A stretch of DNA of 64,000 nt. Source: Sphingobacterium bambusae (GTDB lineage: Bacteria > Bacteroidota > Bacteroidia > Sphingobacteriales > Sphingobacteriaceae). Both the position numbers and the translations under genes were made by a program. The stretch covers positions 3,720,001-3,784,000 of the forward strand of contig NZ_CP138332.1 of the NCBI RefSeq assembly GCF_033955345.1, written 5' to 3'. Below the pieces are notes generated by a model. It was not told where the DNA came from. It did no database searches and saw nothing but the letters and a program-made list of their open reading frames with translations. Positions 33,741 through 42,131 of the stretch are shown here, one piece after another (position 1 is the stretch's first letter; every line of letters begins with the position of its first letter).

Positions 33741-34744
33741 TTTTTGAAGATACTTTTTAGCGATTTTTTAAAGGTTTTTCTGAACTGCTTGAAGGTCGAG
33801 TACTTCCAGCTAAACATGGGTTTAGATAGGAAAAGCCCAAATGATTTCTCTTTTCCTAATTGAAACACAACATCGTACCATTTATTAAAGATATATTCTT
33901 CCAATAATTCCTCATTAAATCGTGTAATTCTCTTGTTTTGATTTAGTATTTTAGCATATAAATCTTTATACTTTTCCACGGATACTTCCTGCCATATATA
34001 GGGCAAGGTCATTATTTTTTGATAATCACTATCAGCCGGGAGTCCCATGCTTGTCAATAGCTTGCCTTTGATTGGCAACAGACGGTTTATAATTTCTACG
34101 CCTTTTTTACTCGATACATTTTGTCCATGCGTCCGATAAGAAACCAGAAATGAGGATGAGTTGGCAACATGGTATTTATTTGAAATCCTTAAAAAGAGAT
34201 CATAATCTTCCGCAAAGGGTTCTTGATATCCACCCATTTCTCTAAAGACAGCTGTTCGCATCATAACGGAGGAGTGTACGAATGTGTTATGAAAGAGCAA
34301 TCGAATCTTTAAAAGATCGGGATTAGTCTCTGTTTCGTGTATTGCCCCTATCACATTGTTCTTTTCATCAATAACCTTTGCCTGACCGCCATAGAGTGCA
34401 AGGGCAGGATTGTTATCGAACGCTGCTACTTGTAGAGCTAGCCTATCATGAGAAGCTATATCGTCACTGTCCATTATAGCCAGCAATTCACCCTTGGCTT
34501 CTAAAAGTGCTCTATTTCTTGTATAAATTAAGCCCTTGTTATCGCCATTATCAATTGTTCTGATTCTATTGTCGGTAAAAGCAGCAACGATCTTCGCTGT
34601 TGTATCTGTGGAACCATCGTTGACAATAAGTAGTTCAAAATTAGCATACGTTTGGTTTAAAATACTGTTAATAGCCTCTTCGATATGTTCACTGGCGTTA
34701 TATGCTGCCATAAAAACGGTTACCCGCGGCGAGTTTTCCTCCAT
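33737..34744 (-). CDS. Glycosyltransferase family 2 protein
   Basis: A 335-residue GT-A fold enzyme. The N-terminal domain reads RVTVFMAAYNASEHIEEAI, LIVNDGSTDTT, and IMDSDDIA with the DxD-type metal motif. It then shows GGYQEPFAEDYDLFLRI, a common acceptor-side motif (EDYDL). The last 80 residues are Lys/Phe-rich and probably associate with the membrane surface. The sugar is unknown. It is the first gene of a two-gene unit with the GT11 fucosyltransferase. Its coding sequence is more A+T rich than the housekeeping genes of the window. Confidence 0.87.
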   Translation of the reverse strand: MEENSPRVTVFMAAYNASEHIEEAINSILNQTYANFELLIVNDGSTDTTAKIVAAFTDNRIRTIDNGDNKGLIYTRNRALLEAKGELLAIMDSDDIASHDRLALQVAAFDNNPALALYGGQAKVIDEKNNVIGAIHETETNPDLLKIRLLFHNTFVHSSVMMRTAVFREMGGYQEPFAEDYDLFLRISNKYHVANSSSFLVSYRTHGQNVSSKKGVEIINRLLPIKGKLLTSMGLPADSDYQKIMTLPYIWQEVSVEKYKDLYAKILNQNKRITRFNEELLEEYIFNKWYDVVFQLGKEKSFGLFLSKPMFSWKYSTFKQFRKTFKKSLKSIFKK

Positions 34745-34995
34745 TTAATCTTTATTATAATAAAAAACATTTTTGAATAAAATGTCTTTCTTTTTTGATT
34801 AATCAAAGATAGCAAAATAAGCTCTTTTAGAATCTTTAAAAAAAGGTTAGATTTGAATTTTTAAAAATTTTATTTGAATAACGGTCTTCAAAGGGCTTTT
34901 TTAGATTTCAAAAACGAATATTTTTTCAAAATTTTTCCGGTAATTTTTATCTCTCGATAGATAGTGAATATACCATTGATTTTATTTTAGTAGCG
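34745..34995. other. A+T-rich divergent intergenic region
   Basis: This 251-bp stretch separates two divergent glycosyltransferase genes and must hold both promoters. It is dominated by A/T runs, and no clean TAnnTTTG with a TTTG partner is visible to me. No RNA gene or ORF is seen. The composition resembles that of the flanking 33-38 kb genes. Confidence 0.5.
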
Positions 34996-36498
34996 ATGAC
35001 AAAACGGAAATATATTGCATTTAGTCTTTGGGGGAATTCAGCCTTATATACAATTGGGGCTATTCGAAATGCACAATTGTTACCTTCGATTTATCCAGAT
35101 TGGAAAATGGTGGTTTACCACGATGATACTGTACCCAAGGAGATACTACTTGAATTACGGGAGAACAATGTCGAACTAATATGCATAGAAGATAAAAATG
35201 TTCATCCACTTTTTTTGCGTTTTTTCATAGCTGATAGAGGCGATTGTGGAGTAGCTATTTTTCGGGATGCAGACTCGAGAATTACGCTACGGGAGGCCTT
35301 GGCCGTTAAAGAGTGGATTGAGGAGGATACTGTATTGCATGTTATGCGTGATCATCCGTATCATCAAATTCCATTTGGAGCTGTGAAGACGGGCATACTC
35401 GGGGGTATGTGGGGAATTAAAGGAGGTACGCTGAAGATGGAAGAATCGATTAGAGCGTTTGTTGCTGATAAACGAGAGCAGGCGTACGGGATAGATCAGG
35501 CTTTTCTTGCTTCTGTTTATGAACAATATCAAAAAAATAGCACTACACATGATGAGTTTTTTTCAACAAAGAAATTTCCGATTCCGCGTGACGGAGAGCA
35601 GTTTGTCGGCGAGCGAATAGATGAACATGAAGAACCTGTTGGTGATGATCGCGCGGTAATTGCTGAATATTATAAACAGCACAGTAGCGTCTTTTTCACC
35701 ATTATTATCCCTGCTTATTGCGCTGAAAAAACTATTGAGCGCTGTGTGAATAGTATTTTAATGCAGTCGTTTTCAGATTTTGAGATCATTATTCAAGATG
35801 GAAATTCTAGTGATCGAACTGTTGACGTTATAAAGCAGCTTAAAGACACACGGATTAAAATTTTTAGCGAGGCAGATAGTGGTGTCTACGATGCGATGAA
35901 TAAAGCCCTTGATCGAAGCGGTGGCGAATGGATTTATTTCTTGGGTAGTGATGATCTACTGTTTGACGGTGATGTGCTTAAAGAGATGAATAACCAACTT
36001 GTAGGTAACCAAGCTAAACTTGTTTACGGTGATGTGTTAATGTTGGACAGAAATGTCGAGGCTGATAAAGGCTATGTGTATATGGGGGCAGTGAGTAAGG
36101 CGATGTTGATCGAAAAGAATATTTGTCACCAATCTATATTTTATCACAAGAGTATCTTCGAGTCTGGCTATCGATACAACACGAAATATCGAATCTTTGC
36201 GGATTATGATGCCAACCTTTATCTATCGTCGCGCTATGAAACAAAGTATGTACCGCTGACGGTAGCTAAATTCTATCTTGGCGGTCTCAGCAGCACCGAG
36301 CAGGATGTTGATTTCGATCGGGACAAGTGGAGAAATATAATTCGGTATTATGGTTCGCAGCTACGTTCGAAGGCGTTCAGAAAATATAGATATCAAATAA
36401 AGGAAGCAGCTGTTGAATTTCTAAAAAAAGGTCAACTAAGTTATTTCTTTTTGGCTTATCTAATCTTCGTCGATTTGAAACTTTTCAAAAAACGTTAA
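34996..36498 (+). CDS. Two-domain glycosyltransferase: DxD-containing N-domain fused to GT2
   Basis: A 500-residue fusion. Residues 1-225 look like a GT-A-type domain of its own: it opens with KYIAFSLWGNSALYTIGAI, has an FRDADSRI (90-95) resembling a DxD metal site, and a later GIDQAFLASV. Residues 233-490 are a standard GT2 domain with FTIIIPAYCAEKTI, IQDGNSSDRT, ADSGVYDAMNKAL and GSDD (317-320). The GVYDAMNKAL form resembles WcaA/colanic-acid-type enzymes. A single protein may thus add two sugars, but the N-domain activity is inferred. It stands alone on the plus strand inside a minus-strand glycan locus. Confidence 0.8.
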   Translation: MTKRKYIAFSLWGNSALYTIGAIRNAQLLPSIYPDWKMVVYHDDTVPKEILLELRENNVELICIEDKNVHPLFLRFFIADRGDCGVAIFRDADSRITLREALAVKEWIEEDTVLHVMRDHPYHQIPFGAVKTGILGGMWGIKGGTLKMEESIRAFVADKREQAYGIDQAFLASVYEQYQKNSTTHDEFFSTKKFPIPRDGEQFVGERIDEHEEPVGDDRAVIAEYYKQHSSVFFTIIIPAYCAEKTIERCVNSILMQSFSDFEIIIQDGNSSDRTVDVIKQLKDTRIKIFSEADSGVYDAMNKALDRSGGEWIYFLGSDDLLFDGDVLKEMNNQLVGNQAKLVYGDVLMLDRNVEADKGYVYMGAVSKAMLIEKNICHQSIFYHKSIFESGYRYNTKYRIFADYDANLYLSSRYETKYVPLTVAKFYLGGLSSTEQDVDFDRDKWRNIIRYYGSQLRSKAFRKYRYQIKEAAVEFLKKGQLSYFFLAYLIFVDLKLFKKR

Positions 36499-36510
36499 GT
36501 TTCGGAATAC

Positions 36511-37530
36511 CTAGTCTGCATTTTTTGTAGCAAAAGGCAATGCAGGATCCTTTGCAAAACTTCGGATCTGTTCGATAACTATATCTTGATTTGTTTTGGA
36601 CGGGAACAGCAAGTTCGATAGAATTTGATGCCTGATTTTGTTGCTGGAAATTAATTTCCTTAGTGGCGTTAACAGTTTTAAACGAAGGATGCCAAACGCG
36701 GAGTAAGAAAGGCTTCCAAAAAGTTTTGTTGCTAGATTTAGCTTTTCTATAATGATGAAAGCGCCTTCAATTTGTCTGTTAAGTTTGTTGTTGTATTCGG
36801 CACTTAGACGATCCGTCGGTACGTAATGTTGCAGTAGCAAAGTTTCATCATAATGAAGTTTATAGCCGCGCAAAATTAGCCGTAGACAGTACTCCGTGTC
36901 TTCCGCTACAAAGTGTCCTTTTTCATTATCGGATTGTAGTAAGAATGCCGATGGATACTTGCTATAGAATGATTGATAAAGTAATGTGCGAGAGCCCATG
37001 CCTGCACCCCACAGTTGCTTTCTGTAGGTCACGTCGCCAGTTTTCTCCCCTTGGCCTCCTATTGCATACCGTTGTCGGTCTTGAAGAAACCAAGTAGGTA
37101 CAGTCGGGTTTTCCGTTTGGAAAGTGGCAATAGATTTTCCACCTATAGCTCCAATTGTTGGGTGCTCTGATAACGTTGAAAATACACGTTTCGCATAATC
37201 CTTGTTCAGCCAATTATCATCATCACAAATGATAAAGCAGTTGAATTTTGCTTTCGCTAATGCAGCATCAAGTGCGAAATATTTACCGGGTGTAGATTCT
37301 TCAATAATGGTTAATTGAATGTGTGCCGGTTTTAAGTTGGACCATGTTTCACGAACAATTTCTAGCGATTGATCCGTCGAGCCATTGTCCACATACAGTA
37401 GTTCAAGTTGTCCCTTTTCAATAGGTTCTTGCGCGGCAATGTGTTCTAACGTTGGAATAAGTTTATGACCACCATTAAAGCTACAGATGACAATAGAAAC
37501 GCCCGGAGATAATTTAGAAGATGAGATCAT
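36511..37530 (-). CDS. Glycosyltransferase family 2 protein
   Basis: A GT2 enzyme of 339 residues from the chosen start MISSSKLSPG. The ATG overlaps the TGA of the upstream GT2 gene as ATGA, a classic coupling, which is why the longer in-frame start at 37569 is rejected. Motifs are VSIVICSFNGG, LLYVDNGSTDQSLE, IICDDDNWL (metal site) and GAIGGKSIA. A late FVAEDTEYCLRLILRGYKL provides the ED-type acceptor motif. A long C-terminal tail of about 80 residues has no recognised motif. Sugar and acceptor are unknown. Confidence 0.87.
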   Translation of the reverse strand: MISSSKLSPGVSIVICSFNGGHKLIPTLEHIAAQEPIEKGQLELLYVDNGSTDQSLEIVRETWSNLKPAHIQLTIIEESTPGKYFALDAALAKAKFNCFIICDDDNWLNKDYAKRVFSTLSEHPTIGAIGGKSIATFQTENPTVPTWFLQDRQRYAIGGQGEKTGDVTYRKQLWGAGMGSRTLLYQSFYSKYPSAFLLQSDNEKGHFVAEDTEYCLRLILRGYKLHYDETLLLQHYVPTDRLSAEYNNKLNRQIEGAFIIIEKLNLATKLFGSLSYSAFGILRLKLLTPLRKLISSNKIRHQILSNLLFPSKTNQDIVIEQIRSFAKDPALPFATKNAD

Positions 37531-38450
37531 TTTGATTTGAAGGATTTCCAGACTGCGCTCGATACACATTTCAGAAAAAAGCTCTTGGAAGAAGGTGCCG
37601 TTTGGAATAGTCGCTCAATTTCTAGCTGTCGTTCTCTGGCGAACTGCGATTTGATTGGCCAATATTCTTTGATATTTTTCTTCACAGAGAGTTTGAATTT
37701 TCGTTCATCAATCAGCTTGTTGTCTGCACAATGTTGTAAGATAGACATGCCCTCCACAAAGTTTAAACCAGTTTGGTAAGAACCGGTACTTACATCATTC
37801 CCATGTTTTCGGAAATAGTTCAACAGTCGACCATTGATTGAGACCTTGCCTGTCTTAGCTAGCTCTATCCAGAATAACCAATCGCCACTGAAGCTATAGT
37901 TCAGGAAATCTTTAGCAATGAGAGCAAAATTACGTTTCCTCCAAATAGCCATGCTGGCATTGAAAATTGCCGGATTGGGTGTTAAATATTCCGCTATATA
38001 TTTGTCGCCATCAACAGTTTCGATCAATTGATTATGATTGGATTGCCATTTAATGTCATTGTCGATAACACAGTAGGATTGACAGTAGCTAACGGCTACC
38101 TCTGGATCTGCTAGCATGGAAGGAAGAACATGTTCTAAGAACGTTGGCTCACACCAGTCGTCACTTTCTGCAAGCCAAATAATTTCTCCCCTTGCTTTTT
38201 CGATTCCTTTAACCCATTGCTTAAAAGGACTGCCTGTGTTGATTTCGTTATAAATTATCTCGGCAATGCGTGATTCACTACGATACTGTTCAATCACAGC
38301 TCTACTGTTGTCCGTGGAGCAATCGTCTAGGATAATAACCTCCATCTTTTGGTAGGTCTGAGACAAAACACTCTCTATACGATCCGCTAGGTAGCTGCCG
38401 TGATTGTAATTTGGTATAATGACCGATACTAAGACGTTATGCTCAATCAT
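37527..38450 (-). CDS. Glycosyltransferase family 2 protein
   Basis: A 307-residue GT-A enzyme. It begins VLVSVIIPNYNHGSYLADRI and continues with VIILDDCSTDNSRAVI and the DxD-type LAESDDWCEPTFL. Further along it has FSGDWLFWIELAKTGKV, corresponding to the acceptor motif in this family. It is in a three-gene run of GT2 genes on the minus strand: 4 bp after the preceding gene and an ATGA overlap with the following one, so the set is translated from one message. Specificity is unknown. Confidence 0.87.
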   Translation of the reverse strand: MIEHNVLVSVIIPNYNHGSYLADRIESVLSQTYQKMEVIILDDCSTDNSRAVIEQYRSESRIAEIIYNEINTGSPFKQWVKGIEKARGEIIWLAESDDWCEPTFLEHVLPSMLADPEVAVSYCQSYCVIDNDIKWQSNHNQLIETVDGDKYIAEYLTPNPAIFNASMAIWRKRNFALIAKDFLNYSFSGDWLFWIELAKTGKVSINGRLLNYFRKHGNDVSTGSYQTGLNFVEGMSILQHCADNKLIDERKFKLSVKKNIKEYWPIKSQFARERQLEIERLFQTAPSSKSFFLKCVSSAVWKSFKSK

Positions 38451-38454
38451 TTAA

Positions 38455-39240
38455 TTATATACCGGCCACTTCATGAAAGCCTGGAGAACGATGCCACATT
38501 TTATTGTCCACGGTTTCGCGGTAGATCATTTCGTTGGGTTTAAAGTTTGACCTGGAAGAAAGAGGGTGGAAGATATGGTATCCAATGGCGGCCCATTTTA
38601 AGCGTTTTTTCTTTATGCCAGAGTTGATCAAGCGTTCCGCAAATTCGTAATCCTCCCAGCCCCAACCGGTGAAACCATTGAAATAGCCGTTTATACGAAC
38701 ATAATCATCTAGCCAAAAGGCTAAGTTGCAGCCCTTCACATTGTGTGAACTGTAGGGGTTTGTTTTAAAGATGCCGGAAAACAATGGAAAACGAATGGCG
38801 TTAAACCGAGTCGTCATTCCGTTTGTCAGGCAAGAAAATGACATTTTCTTATCACGGAGCACTTTTTCGGAGAGCTGTTCGCCAATCATGGCACGACTGC
38901 CCTGTACAAAGAAGCCTTTCTCGGCGGAGGCAATATGGTCTTTTATAAAATGCTTGTGCAGGATAATGTCACCATCTATTTCGATGATATAATCGGTTTT
39001 ACAAACTTTCAAGGCTTTGTTTAAGATTAACGTCTTTTGAAATCCTTGATCTTCATGCCATACATGCTCGATAGGGAGGTCATTGCTGAACCGTTCTATC
39101 ATGGCGGCCGTCCGCTCATCCGAGCCATCATCTGCAATCACGATCTGATCGGGTAATACACTCTGTTTAGCTACACTTAAGAGAACCAATTCTAGAGCCT
39201 CGGGCCAATTGTATGTGGATATAATCAGACTGACAGTCAT
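38455..39240 (-). CDS. Glycosyltransferase family 2 with GT7-type C-domain
   Basis: A 261-residue enzyme. The N-domain has MTVSLIISTYNWPEAL, VIADDGSDERT and the DxD in IEIDGDIILHKHF. The C-domain carries GWGWEDYEFAERL, the galactosyltransferase (GT7 C-terminal) motif seen in chondroitin-synthase-like and capsule enzymes, so a Gal or GlcNAc transfer is likely. It is the first gene of the three-gene GT2 run. A 166-bp region with A/T-rich tracts precedes it. Confidence 0.88.
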   Translation of the reverse strand: MTVSLIISTYNWPEALELVLLSVAKQSVLPDQIVIADDGSDERTAAMIERFSNDLPIEHVWHEDQGFQKTLILNKALKVCKTDYIIEIDGDIILHKHFIKDHIASAEKGFFVQGSRAMIGEQLSEKVLRDKKMSFSCLTNGMTTRFNAIRFPLFSGIFKTNPYSSHNVKGCNLAFWLDDYVRINGYFNGFTGWGWEDYEFAERLINSGIKKKRLKWAAIGYHIFHPLSSRSNFKPNEMIYRETVDNKMWHRSPGFHEVAGI

Positions 39241-39406
39241 ATATTGTTTTACCTTTATTTTGTTCTCCTATATAACGTTAGCAATCACAAAAACGTTACA
39301 CATTTTTACAAAAATAAATAAAATACATGAGTAATGAACTTTTCTTTGAATTCAAAAAGCTTCTAAATAATAGCTGCACCGCTATTTGATTGGCTAAATC
39401 GAAATA

Positions 39407-40189
39407 TTAGATTTTTAGTGCGAGTTTATGCTTGCGCTCTTCCCGTTTCAGCGAGAGAAAGGTTTCGTGCACACTGAGGCTTTGTAAATAGCATAGCTGA
39501 AAACCACGTTTTCCATCCAAAATACCCAGATCGATAAAGTAAGCTTTGGAAAAACGGAATAAAACTTTGGCGACATGCATAACAGCGAGGTAGCCTTCGT
39601 TTTTAAGGTAGCGTTCCTGCCCTTTGAGGGTCCCGTAGTGAATCATTTTGTCGCGATAGGAGTCGTAATCCGCAAAAGAGTAATGGAGGATCTTATGCTT
39701 TAGAATGCCGATAGAGCCATCAACTACGAGTGTTTCATGCACTTTCTTTTTGCCGTCATAAACTGCTTTGCTCTTTCGGAATAGCCGGAAGTTCTTGTCG
39801 TTCTGCGTGCCCGAAAAGCGGATCTTCTCACCACAGAAATAGAATAGCCGATACATATAATAGGCATCTTTAGCGGCAGGATTATGTATGGTTTTGAGGA
39901 TTTCTTGCTTTGATGCTTGCGTTAAGCGTTCGTCCGCATCCAAAAAGATAATCCAGTCGTTATTAGCGTAGGAGAGAGCAAGGTTGCGTTGTTTGGTGAA
40001 GTCCTCAAAATGATGTTGATATACTTTCACTTTCGGCTGGCTCAAAGCTAGCTGAACCGTGTCATCCGTACTGAAGGAATCGACGATAATGATCTCGTCC
40101 GCAAAATCAAGGCACGCTAGGGCATCGCAAATATTGTTTGCCTCATTATAGGTAATGATCAATGCCGTTAGTTTTTGATTCACGTTCAA
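39407..40189 (-). CDS. LPS core-type glycosyltransferase, WaaE/KdtX-like GT2
   Basis: A 260-residue GT2 enzyme of the WaaE/LgtF branch, which adds glucose to heptose in the inner LPS core. Visible motifs are LTALIITYNEANNI, IIIVDSFSTDDTV, WIIFLDADERL (metal site), RLFRKSKAVYDGKKKVHETL and ILHYSFADYDSYRDKM. The KVHETL and HYSF signatures are specific to this branch. Exact acceptor here is inferred, since the core structure is unknown. It is transcribed alone toward the GT2 run and away from the GT90 gene. Confidence 0.88.
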   Translation of the reverse strand: MNVNQKLTALIITYNEANNICDALACLDFADEIIIVDSFSTDDTVQLALSQPKVKVYQHHFEDFTKQRNLALSYANNDWIIFLDADERLTQASKQEILKTIHNPAAKDAYYMYRLFYFCGEKIRFSGTQNDKNFRLFRKSKAVYDGKKKVHETLVVDGSIGILKHKILHYSFADYDSYRDKMIHYGTLKGQERYLKNEGYLAVMHVAKVLFRFSKAYFIDLGILDGKRGFQLCYLQSLSVHETFLSLKREERKHKLALKI

Positions 40190-40438
40190 TACATTTATTA
40201 AGGTATGCTCTTTTTAAGCTAACTTATCCCTCGGTCTAATCAAGCTGTCGCAGCAGCAAAATGAACATAGATTTATTCGATTCTTGCAGCGTCACACCCA
40301 ATCCGGTGAAAAGTTCTGCAAAAATAAAATTTATCGATGGCTTTATATGTATCCCAAATGTAAAATATATTTTAAATATTTAATAAGCAAGTTTTTACAA
40401 AAGTGGATTTTTTGTTGATAAACGCGGAATTTCGGGAT

Positions 40439-40463
40439 ATTGCTTGACGTAGCTTCAAGCAAT
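40439..40463. promoter_or_regulatory. Perfect 9-bp inverted repeat at the GT90 promoter
   Basis: ATTGCTTGA (40439-40447), a 7-nt spacer, and TCAAGCAAT (40455-40463) form a perfect dyad. It covers the presumed -33 TTG (40444-40446) of the adjoining promoter, as an operator would. Confidence 0.45.
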
Positions 40464-40467
40464 GCCG

Positions 40468-40475
40468 TATATTTG
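40468..40475 (+). promoter_or_regulatory. -7 promoter element of the GT90-GT32 unit
   Basis: TATATTTG matches TAnnTTTG, with a TTG 21 bp upstream (40444-40446). Transcription near 40482 gives a leader of about 20 nt before the ATG at 40504. Confidence 0.6.
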
Positions 40476-40503
40476 AGCTGCCATTAACAGGAATGTGGCT
40501 ACT

Positions 40504-41442
40504 ATGAATTTTAAGCAAATCTTTTTAAGAAATAAAAACAATAAGTTCTTCTATTATCTAGGAGCAGTGTCGCGTGCTCTTATTCCCGCTGCTTGGGCAA
40601 GGCGCTCGTTGGCGGATAAGCTACGCGCCGATTGGGGCGCCGATCAAGGTTATATAGAGGAACGGGTCAACTATTATAATAAATTGAGCAGACCAAAGCC
40701 GCTCTCGACGGATGCTATTGCCATAGCGGAATACAAAATACCGGAGCGGATTCGGGTCTATTATTTTGACAGTATGGAATATTTGCGTTTTTTTGATCCT
40801 GCTTATCGTTTTCAACTTATTCCTGGGGATGTTACTCATATTCCCGATTTTCCGGCTTTGGTTAAAAGCCGACCCATTGCTGGAGATAATGAAAATTCGG
40901 TGCTACTCAAGCTGGATAAGTCTCGTCATTTTAACTTTATCAAGGACAACATTCGCTTCGAAGATAAAAAAGATAAATTGGTAGGACGTAGCGGCTTCAG
41001 TCAGTCGCATCGGCAGCGCTTCTTTGATCGGTATGCAGGGCACCCCTTATGCGATTTGGCGAAAGCAACAAAATCTTCCCATCCCAACTTTTTAAGTATT
41101 GCCGAACACTTGGATTACAAGTTTATTTTGGCCTTGGAGGGCAATGATGTCGCGACCAACCTCAAGTGGATAATGTCTTCCAGCTCCATCGCCGTAATGC
41201 CCAAGCCGACCTATGAAACTTGGTTTATGGAGGGATGCCTGATTCCAGATGTGCATTACATCTGTATCAGCGATGATTTTAGCGATCTGGAATCGAAATT
41301 AAACTACTATATTGCCCATCAGGATGCTGCGTTACGTATCGTGAAGGAAGCGAACGCTTACATGGAGCAGTTTAAAAATAAAAAGCGAGAAGACGCCATC
41401 TCCTTGCTGTTGTTGGAGAAATATTTTAGATTAACGCATTGA
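40504..41442 (+). CDS. Glycosyltransferase family 90 (LPS-modifying, CAP10-like)
   Basis: A GT90 enzyme of 312 residues from the chosen ATG; a GTG 9 bp upstream is less likely. The family core is visible in KSRPIAGDNENSVLLKLD, then RSGFSQSHRQRFFDRYAG, and later YKFILALEGNDVATNLKWIM and MPKPTYETWFMEGCL. In LpsA-type bacterial members these transfer glucose or xylose to lipo-oligosaccharide cores. Its stop overlaps the start of the GT32 gene, so they form a two-gene unit. No signal peptide is seen, so it acts at the inner face of the inner membrane. Confidence 0.9.
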   Translation: MNFKQIFLRNKNNKFFYYLGAVSRALIPAAWARRSLADKLRADWGADQGYIEERVNYYNKLSRPKPLSTDAIAIAEYKIPERIRVYYFDSMEYLRFFDPAYRFQLIPGDVTHIPDFPALVKSRPIAGDNENSVLLKLDKSRHFNFIKDNIRFEDKKDKLVGRSGFSQSHRQRFFDRYAGHPLCDLAKATKSSHPNFLSIAEHLDYKFILALEGNDVATNLKWIMSSSSIAVMPKPTYETWFMEGCLIPDVHYICISDDFSDLESKLNYYIAHQDAALRIVKEANAYMEQFKNKKREDAISLLLLEKYFRLTH

Positions 41443-42131
41443 TTGCTGTGGCTATACCAAAAGTAATTTACCAGACGTTCAAGACGAACAAGATCCCCTT
41501 ACTCACGCGGTTCTATATTTGGCGCTTTCTGAGAAGGAACAAAGGCTATCGTCACGCTTTTTACGATGATGAGCAGGTTGATGCCTTTGTTAAGCAAGCT
41601 TTTGATACGCGCACATATCGTGCCTATGCACGCTTGCAGATCGGTGCTGCCAAAGCGGATTTCTTCCGTTACGCCATTCTATACAAGCAGGGAGGAATCT
41701 ATTTGGATCTTGATAGCGACTTGGTGGGGCGGTTAGACGATGTTTTATTGCCGACGGATGTTGCAGTTGTGGCACATGAAGGAAATTTTCAACAGTTTTT
41801 CTCCCAATGGGCGTTGATTTACGATAAAGGACACCCTTTTATGGAGGAGACCATTAAGCTTATTGTAGAAAATATTGAGCAAAATAAATACCCACATGAT
41901 GTGCATGCCATGACTGGTCCGACAGTCTATGCTCAAGCCATTAACAACGTGATGCAACGGCAGCCCGACGTGGCCTATCGTGTTTTTGAAGACGATTACC
42001 GTGGATTGATGAAATTTAAATACAAGCTGGGGAAGATATTGATCTACGGCGATCGATCCAAACATTGGAAGAAACTACAACAAGTGATTCCTGTAGTCCG
42101 CCCGGAGGATCAGGTCGACAATAAAGATTGA
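41439..42131 (+). CDS. Glycosyltransferase of the GT32 family (OCH1-like sugar transferase)
   Basis: A 230-residue GT-A enzyme. It starts IPKVIYQTFKTNKIPLLT and has the typical KADFFRYAILYKQGGIYLDLDSD block with the DxD motif (DLDSD). A later DKGHPFMEE and HAMTGPTVYAQA complete the family pattern. The start codon is a TTG that overlaps the stop of the GT90 gene as TTGA; a GTG nine bases later is an alternative. The sugar is unknown. The last 22 bases overlap the convergent GT4 gene. Confidence 0.88.
   Translation: MIAVAIPKVIYQTFKTNKIPLLTRFYIWRFLRRNKGYRHAFYDDEQVDAFVKQAFDTRTYRAYARLQIGAAKADFFRYAILYKQGGIYLDLDSDLVGRLDDVLLPTDVAVVAHEGNFQQFFSQWALIYDKGHPFMEETIKLIVENIEQNKYPHDVHAMTGPTVYAQAINNVMQRQPDVAYRVFEDDYRGLMKFKYKLGKILIYGDRSKHWKKLQQVIPVVRPEDQVDNKD

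Larger units (their letters stand above)
40190..40503. other. Divergent intergenic region, WaaE-like to GT90 gene
   Basis: This 314-bp region holds the GT90 promoter and a perfect inverted repeat (both listed separately) close to the GT90 gene. The remainder contains A/T-rich runs. I saw no convincing TAnnTTTG element for the minus-strand gene and no RNA gene. Confidence 0.5.

Noticed and set aside
37530-37569. Longer start of the GT2 gene at 37569
   Set aside because: The ATG at 37530 forms an ATGA overlap with the upstream stop, and the added residues do not match the GT2 N-terminus.
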